A stretch of DNA of 64,000 nucleotides from Pseudisothecium myosuroides (Eukaryota > Streptophyta > Bryopsida > Hypnales > Lembophyllaceae): NCBI GenBank assembly GCA_951799445.1, contig OX637293.1, forward strand, positions 7,440,001 through 7,504,000, written 5' to 3'. The notes beneath the pieces are model-generated. The model had not been told where the DNA came from, searched no databases, and saw nothing but the letters and a program-made list of their open reading frames with translations. The position numbers were made by a program, and so were the translations under genes. Of the stretch, positions 59,385 through 64,000 are shown piece by piece; the first letter of the stretch is position 1; each line of letters begins with the position of its first letter.

Positions 59385-62300
59385 TTACTTCACAAATATC
59401 TCATGGTCACAATTTTTGCAAAAAATAGAATTTGCTCCTCCCTCTACCAATGTCTTTGTGGAGCAAATGTCACAAGTGACCTTGGGAAGCTTTCGGAAAA
59501 TCGCCCTTTTTTGCTTCGATTGTGAAAGAAGCACATGTTTGGAGCGCTTCAAAGGGGGGCGTGGAGCACTTCCTTCACCAACTTCCGAAATAACATGTTT
59601 TCTCCCATGTCCCATTCTCGTTCGCTTCACGTTCTCTTGGATGGAAGCAATAGAACCTCGTAGTGGAAGAATAATTGTATTGGGCCTTTCAAAATTCGAA
59701 GGCTCCAATAGTATGCCTAAGCAAGCTTGAAGGGCTTGACATTTCCTCTTCACTTCTTCTTCATTGTCACCATAAAGAGTTGCTTGACATAGTGATTCAA
59801 TTTCACGTACCACATTGAATGCCTTCTCACGCACGACATCAATCGGAAGAGTCTCATCCCTTGGCACATCCAGTTCAATTGGAGTTGTAAGCTCCATGTC
59901 TTCCATGTTGATTTGTGTAGGGAATAGTTCTTCAACCACTTCATTCTCTTGGAGCCCTTCAAAAAACTCCTTCACAATGGATTGCACACCAAATATGTGT
60001 TTGCAAGTGGACACCCTATCGGGACAATCACAATAATGTGTTTTCAATGAAACGCTATACCATAGTTTAGGAGAAGTCTCACTCTTGATATGAAAGAGGA
60101 GATGCTCCTCATCCACAACCTTCAACACATCCATAGGACACAATTGGTAAGCCTTCAAAATTCGTTCTCCTCCTTTCAATCGATGTCTATGAGCATTGTG
60201 ATTCCCCCTCCTTATGTATCGTTCCGAGTCACCTACACATTAAAGATATAGATTAGATTTTAGCATCATGTTCAAAACATATTTATCAAGAAAATAAATT
60301 GAATACAATAACACAAACAAACGATAATACACAAAAATGAGGAACTTACTTAAACGTTGAGTCAATTTGAATTGACTCAATAATGTGGGTTGGCCCACAC
60401 GAGTGCCATCATTGGCACTACCGACAATTGCCACTATAAGGTCTCGGAGGGACCGGTTCACCTTTCCTTGCAAAAGGGTGTATTTAATCAACTCCCAATG
60501 TCTTTCGACATGGTTAGTTGTATCCATACCCCCGTAAGCAAATAACCTCCCAAATCGAGGCCACAACCTTCTCCAAGGACAATTAATTCCGGTCCATCCG
60601 GAATTCACATATGTGGCAAAGGTCGGGATGTGTTGAAATTCAACACAAAATCTTCCTAAATTCTCATCGAAATGGTCTTCACTAGGGCAAAGCATTAAGA
60701 CATGTAATGCCCTCCAAACCCGATCCTTGTCCTCATTGGGAACCTTGGTTAACAAGTTCTCACTCCATGCCTTCATCACATGGAAGTGACACAAGAGAAC
60801 CCGTCCACCAATTTGTGTTTTGGCACCATCTTCAATAGTCCAACAATTAGCATCATTGCTCACAACACTTTGAATAGCATTCAAAGATGTCTTGTGCTTG
60901 TCAATGATGATTGCGGAGGGTCTAATCTCACCTAAAGATTCGAAAACATGAAATAATGCTATCTCTATAGCAACACCCTCATGTCCTCCTTGAGGGTCAT
61001 TGCTACAAAGCATGTAGAAAACTGGAATTCCAATTCCATTTTGGTTAGGTACAATTGCCGCATAAAGCGGCAAACCGTATTGGTTTGTTTTGAATGTAGA
61101 ATCTAGGGCCCAAGAATTATTACCAGAAAACCGTTGAGCCGATTTCCGCATGAAGTCATCTTGTATGACTACCACAAATGGCCTTTTCCTTGGGTCCTCA
61201 TTCTTGGGTGCATACGATTGGTAGTATAAAATCTTTCCTTGAGCTTGTAATCTCAAGATCTCAATTTGGGCCGCATCCCAATTGTCTTTCCGAAGTGCAT
61301 CTACACAAAGCAAATGAAGAATTTAAATACTAATTAAACATGAAACATAAAAACCATACTTGTAATTTAAATACACATTTAAACATGAAACATACAAACT
61401 ATACTTGTAATTTAAATACACATTTAAACATGAAACATACAAACCAAACTTGTAATGACAATTCAAAACTTAGGTCTTAAGTATGCAACAATGCTAAATC
61501 ATGACAACAAAAAAAGAGTAATGAGAAAAAATAAAATACTGTTGATTCTTAAAGAATATGCAAGGATTTGCACTTCTTTTCTGATGACGAAAAATCGATA
61601 AGTAGCACGCTCCACCTCCGGTACACTTTGGGAGAATCTCTCTTGAGCATCAACGGACGTGGCTTCAATAGCCCTTGCTGAAAGCATGAACTTCAAGTTC
61701 TCCATAACCCATGCGATAACGTATGGGTGCACCGGTAGGAAGAAAAGGTCGGAATCGGAACCCGGGGTGTGACCACTATGTTTGCTATGAATGTAGATTG
61801 TAGCTTGAAGTTTATCATGAGGCACAATGTTTGAGCATTTTGACACATTGGGCTCCTCAACCTTCATTTGGAATTCACAATTACACAATCTAGAGGTTCT
61901 ATTCCTCCTAGAGTCCTTAACATCCATAGGCTTCACATCAACCGTTCTCCTATGAGGACGGTTTTTGTTTTTGCCACGATGACAACGGTAATAAGTAACC
62001 GTTTTGGTTTTCCCTACACGGCATTTCAAACGCCTTCTAAGCACAATGTACTTTGTACAAAGTGCATCTATAGTTGCACTTAAGTTCTCCAATGGAACCT
62101 TCACTATTTCATCCCACATTTTTTTCTCTTGGCATACATCACAAGAGTCCATACAATTTTGTATGAATGAGGTGTGAATTCCTCCTACATAGCTATCCGT
62201 ACTCCATTGAGTACGAATGGCATTCGTAGTCATGGAGATTGACAAATGTTTCCCATTTTTGTCAATGTGTCCTCCTTGCACAATGAAATGCCAATCCTCT

Positions 62301-62866
62301 ATTGGCGGAATTTGCCTACCCTTTGTGTCATTCAAAGGAGATAAAACAAATCCACTTAAAAGTTCTAAAACTTTTAATCTTCCTTGAAGCTTTTGCCACC
62401 TCTCAATTGTAAGAGATTCCACATTCTTTTGAGTGGAAGGCCTATGAAGATTGGAGAGGGGACAAAACAAAGGATTTGCCTCATGAATTTGTTGATATGA
62501 GGGGAAAAATCCTTCTCTTATGCAATCAATCATGAGTGCAAGAGATTTGAGATTGAAATGGACATACTTGGGGAATGTTTGAATGGGAACGTCTTGAAAC
62601 ATTGATGAAGATGTTGAATCTCCAATGTTGATCTCCACACCACCTTCCAACAAATCTTCCCAAGGCTCCAAAATCTCCTCATCAACATCCTCCGAATCCG
62701 AATCCGACTCTCCATTTGATGACAAGAAATGAGTCTCTTGTAACCCTAAACTTCTTGTGTGTACACCTTGAAGAAATTCTTCCACGCCCACCATCTCACT
62801 TAAATCGTCTTCAAAGTCGGAGGGATAGAAATTATCATCCTCCATGTAGTCTCCATCCTCCTCCAT
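59385..62866 (-). CDS. MULE transposase with FAR1-like, MULE and SWIM domains
   Basis: Exons 62866-61540, 61300-60350 and 60232-59385 join in frame to 1,042 codons; the donor at 60349 is a perfect GTAAGT. The ATG at 62866 is the first in frame. Residues 1-150 are acidic. A region around residues 250-400 has a C...C...HxxxH pattern (YYRCHRGK, CNCEFQM, IHSKHSGH) like the FAR1/WRKY-GCM1 DNA-binding fold. The MULE catalytic domain has likely acidic residues D509 (WALDSTF), D576 (IIIDKHKT) and E708 (TNHVERHW), plus CHFHVMKAW. A SWIM zinc motif, CxC-x6-CxH, sits at 827-838, and a CxxC...CxxC ribbon closes the protein. It would bind the terminal repeats and move the element. No stop or frameshift is seen, so activity is plausible. 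A domesticated FAR1-type gene is unlikely because element ends are present. Confidence 0.93.
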
Positions 62867-63099
62867 ATTATACGTCAATGCTTGACACAAACTCTACAAA
62901 TACACCCCACAAACCCCATTTAGAACAATGTATGTACACAATACTCTAATACTCTAATATGCAAAACCCTAATATGCAAAGCAATAGGCACACACTTATG
63001 TAGACTTACAAGAAAGGGAGTTGCATTGTACAATAGTAGAAATATAAAATGCATGGGAGTTCTTCATACCTTGAGTTATTGAGAGGAGCGTGGGATGAC

Positions 63100-63384
63100 C
63101 CAAGTGTGGGAGAAGAGGAGAAGTTTGGGAGCCCGAATGCTCCCAGTAAACTCCCCTGCCGAAATGGCCCGAGGGCTGTGCTCAGAGTACATGGCCGGGT
63201 CTCGCAGCCCGGGTCTCGCGAGGGAGGGTATCGGGGGAATGGCAGTCCCCGCAGCCCCCCAACGGCAGCAGGCAGCAGGGCTTGCCGCAGCAGCAGGGCC
63301 TGCCGCAGCAGCAAGCTGCCCAGGCAGAGGCGCGCCGGGCAGAGGCCGCGCTCCCCCATCTGTGGGGAGCCCTTAGTGACGAGG
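63100..63384 (-). repeat. Right terminal inverted repeat of the Mutator-like element
   Basis: 285 bp, reverse complement of the left repeat. It lies upstream of the minus-strand transposase gene, so by analogy with MuDR it probably contains the transposase promoter. Confidence 0.95.
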
Positions 63385-63475
63385 GTGGCCTACCGAGGAA
63401 GATCTAACTGAAATTAGGGTTTGGCGCTCTCGAAGAATTGCACGAGAGTGTGGGATATGATCCAACTGCGCATGA

Positions 63476-64000
63476 ATGCTTGTTCCGCATCGCAGATTTG
63501 CTCTCCGACTTTGGCACATGGCAGCCTTTCGCACCCTTCGGTTGCCTCCCATCTCCGTCTCGCCATCGCCGCTCACGCGGTGTCGTAATTTCGGGCCTAT
63601 GTTGGCGCCTGAGGCTGCTGCGTGCAGGGGCTCCAAGAGCGCCGGATCGTCACTTCTTCACGTTTCGAGAGGGGCGGCGAGGAGTGTGAGTGGTAATCTG
63701 ATGAATGAGGAGGAGGACGAGGTTTTGAGCAGTGGAAATGCGTCTTTTGCAGGGGAGAGATCTCCTCTTGTTGTGGTGTCATTTTACAAGTTCGCCAATC
63801 TTCCCGATTACGAGAAGAAGCGTGCTCCATTGAAGGAGCTTTGCGAGATTAATGTATGGCTTTACATCCCTGGCGGATTTTGGATACCCCAGGTTTTAGG
63901 GTTTGGGTAGCCTATGAGAGCTTGGCATGTTTTCAATAGTGGCAAGAGTGATGGTGAGATCGATGGTGAAGAGATTTTTTGTGCTGGTCATGGCTGATGG
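63476..64000 (+). CDS. Rhodanese-domain protein (STR7/TrhO-like), first exon
   Basis: The ATG at 63476 opens a frame with an Arg/Ser/Pro-rich N-terminus of about 80 residues (HRRFALRLWHMAAFRTLRLP), like an organelle transit peptide. It is followed by an acidic linker and SPLVVVSFYKFANLPDYEKK. The segment VVVSFYKF...PLKELCE matches the start of UPF0176/TrhO-type rhodanese proteins; plants have STR7 and STR8 of this kind. Exon 1 probably ends at 63853 (ATTAAT then GTATGG), because the frame soon reaches a stop and the usual following region is not there. The rest, including the catalytic cysteine, lies beyond the window. Bacterial relatives hydroxylate a wobble uridine in tRNA; the plant role is not settled. 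A Mutator-like element ends 92 bp before the ATG. Confidence 0.72.

Larger units (their letters stand above)
58876..63384 (-). mobile_element. Autonomous Mutator-like element with complete ends
   Basis: A 4,509-bp element flanked by a perfect 9-bp duplication GTGGCCTAC (58867-58875 and 63385-63393), the Mutator hallmark. It has terminal inverted repeats of about 290 bp beginning CCTCGTCACTAAGGG and an apparently intact transposase gene on the minus strand. Perfect duplication, very similar ends and open coding frame point to recent insertion. Confidence 0.95.

Overview
The window is nuclear DNA of a land plant: intron-containing genes with GT-AG splice sites, plastid- or mitochondrion-targeted proteins, a nepenthesin-type protease, and CACTA, Mutator, piggyBac-like and SINE elements. 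The best clue to the lineage is a giant gene fusing a kinase domain to NB-ARC and leucine-rich repeats. That architecture is known from mosses (the PNL class), so a moss is my first guess and another seed-free plant the alternative. This is inference from gene content only.

Layout. 1-1386: 3' part of a pfkB sugar kinase gene. 4846-8483: complete four-exon aspartic protease. 9285-11465 (minus): four-exon gene for a plastid FAM210/DUF1279-like membrane protein. 11.5-31.6 kb: AT-rich, essentially gene-free, with a degenerate satellite-like array, microsatellites, several MITEs, a truncated SINE and a diverged long inverted repeat. 31632-38918: the kinase-NBS-LRR gene, encoding about 1,895 residues with 35 exact-length 24-residue repeats; one intron is mostly a TTAA-flanked element. 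39233-40329: non-autonomous CACTA element. 40.3-45.1 kb: decayed unknown coding region broken by two inverted copies of a 745-bp element. 45456-54389: a TA-flanked MITE split at its internal TTAA by an 8.6-kb piggyBac-like element carrying a degenerate transposase. 55-58.8 kb: more nested repeats. 58876-63384: apparently intact autonomous Mutator-like element with about 290-bp inverted repeats, a perfect 9-bp target duplication and a three-exon transposase gene. 63476-64000: first exon of a rhodanese (STR7/TrhO-like) gene, 92 bp from the Mutator-like element.

Gene models were built by hand from splice signals; in every multi-exon model the exon lengths and phases add up to an open frame. The host genes are unrelated neighbours and no operon-like logic applies. 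The main story is an unusual immune-receptor gene among layered transposons, several of whose insertion events can be read to the base pair.
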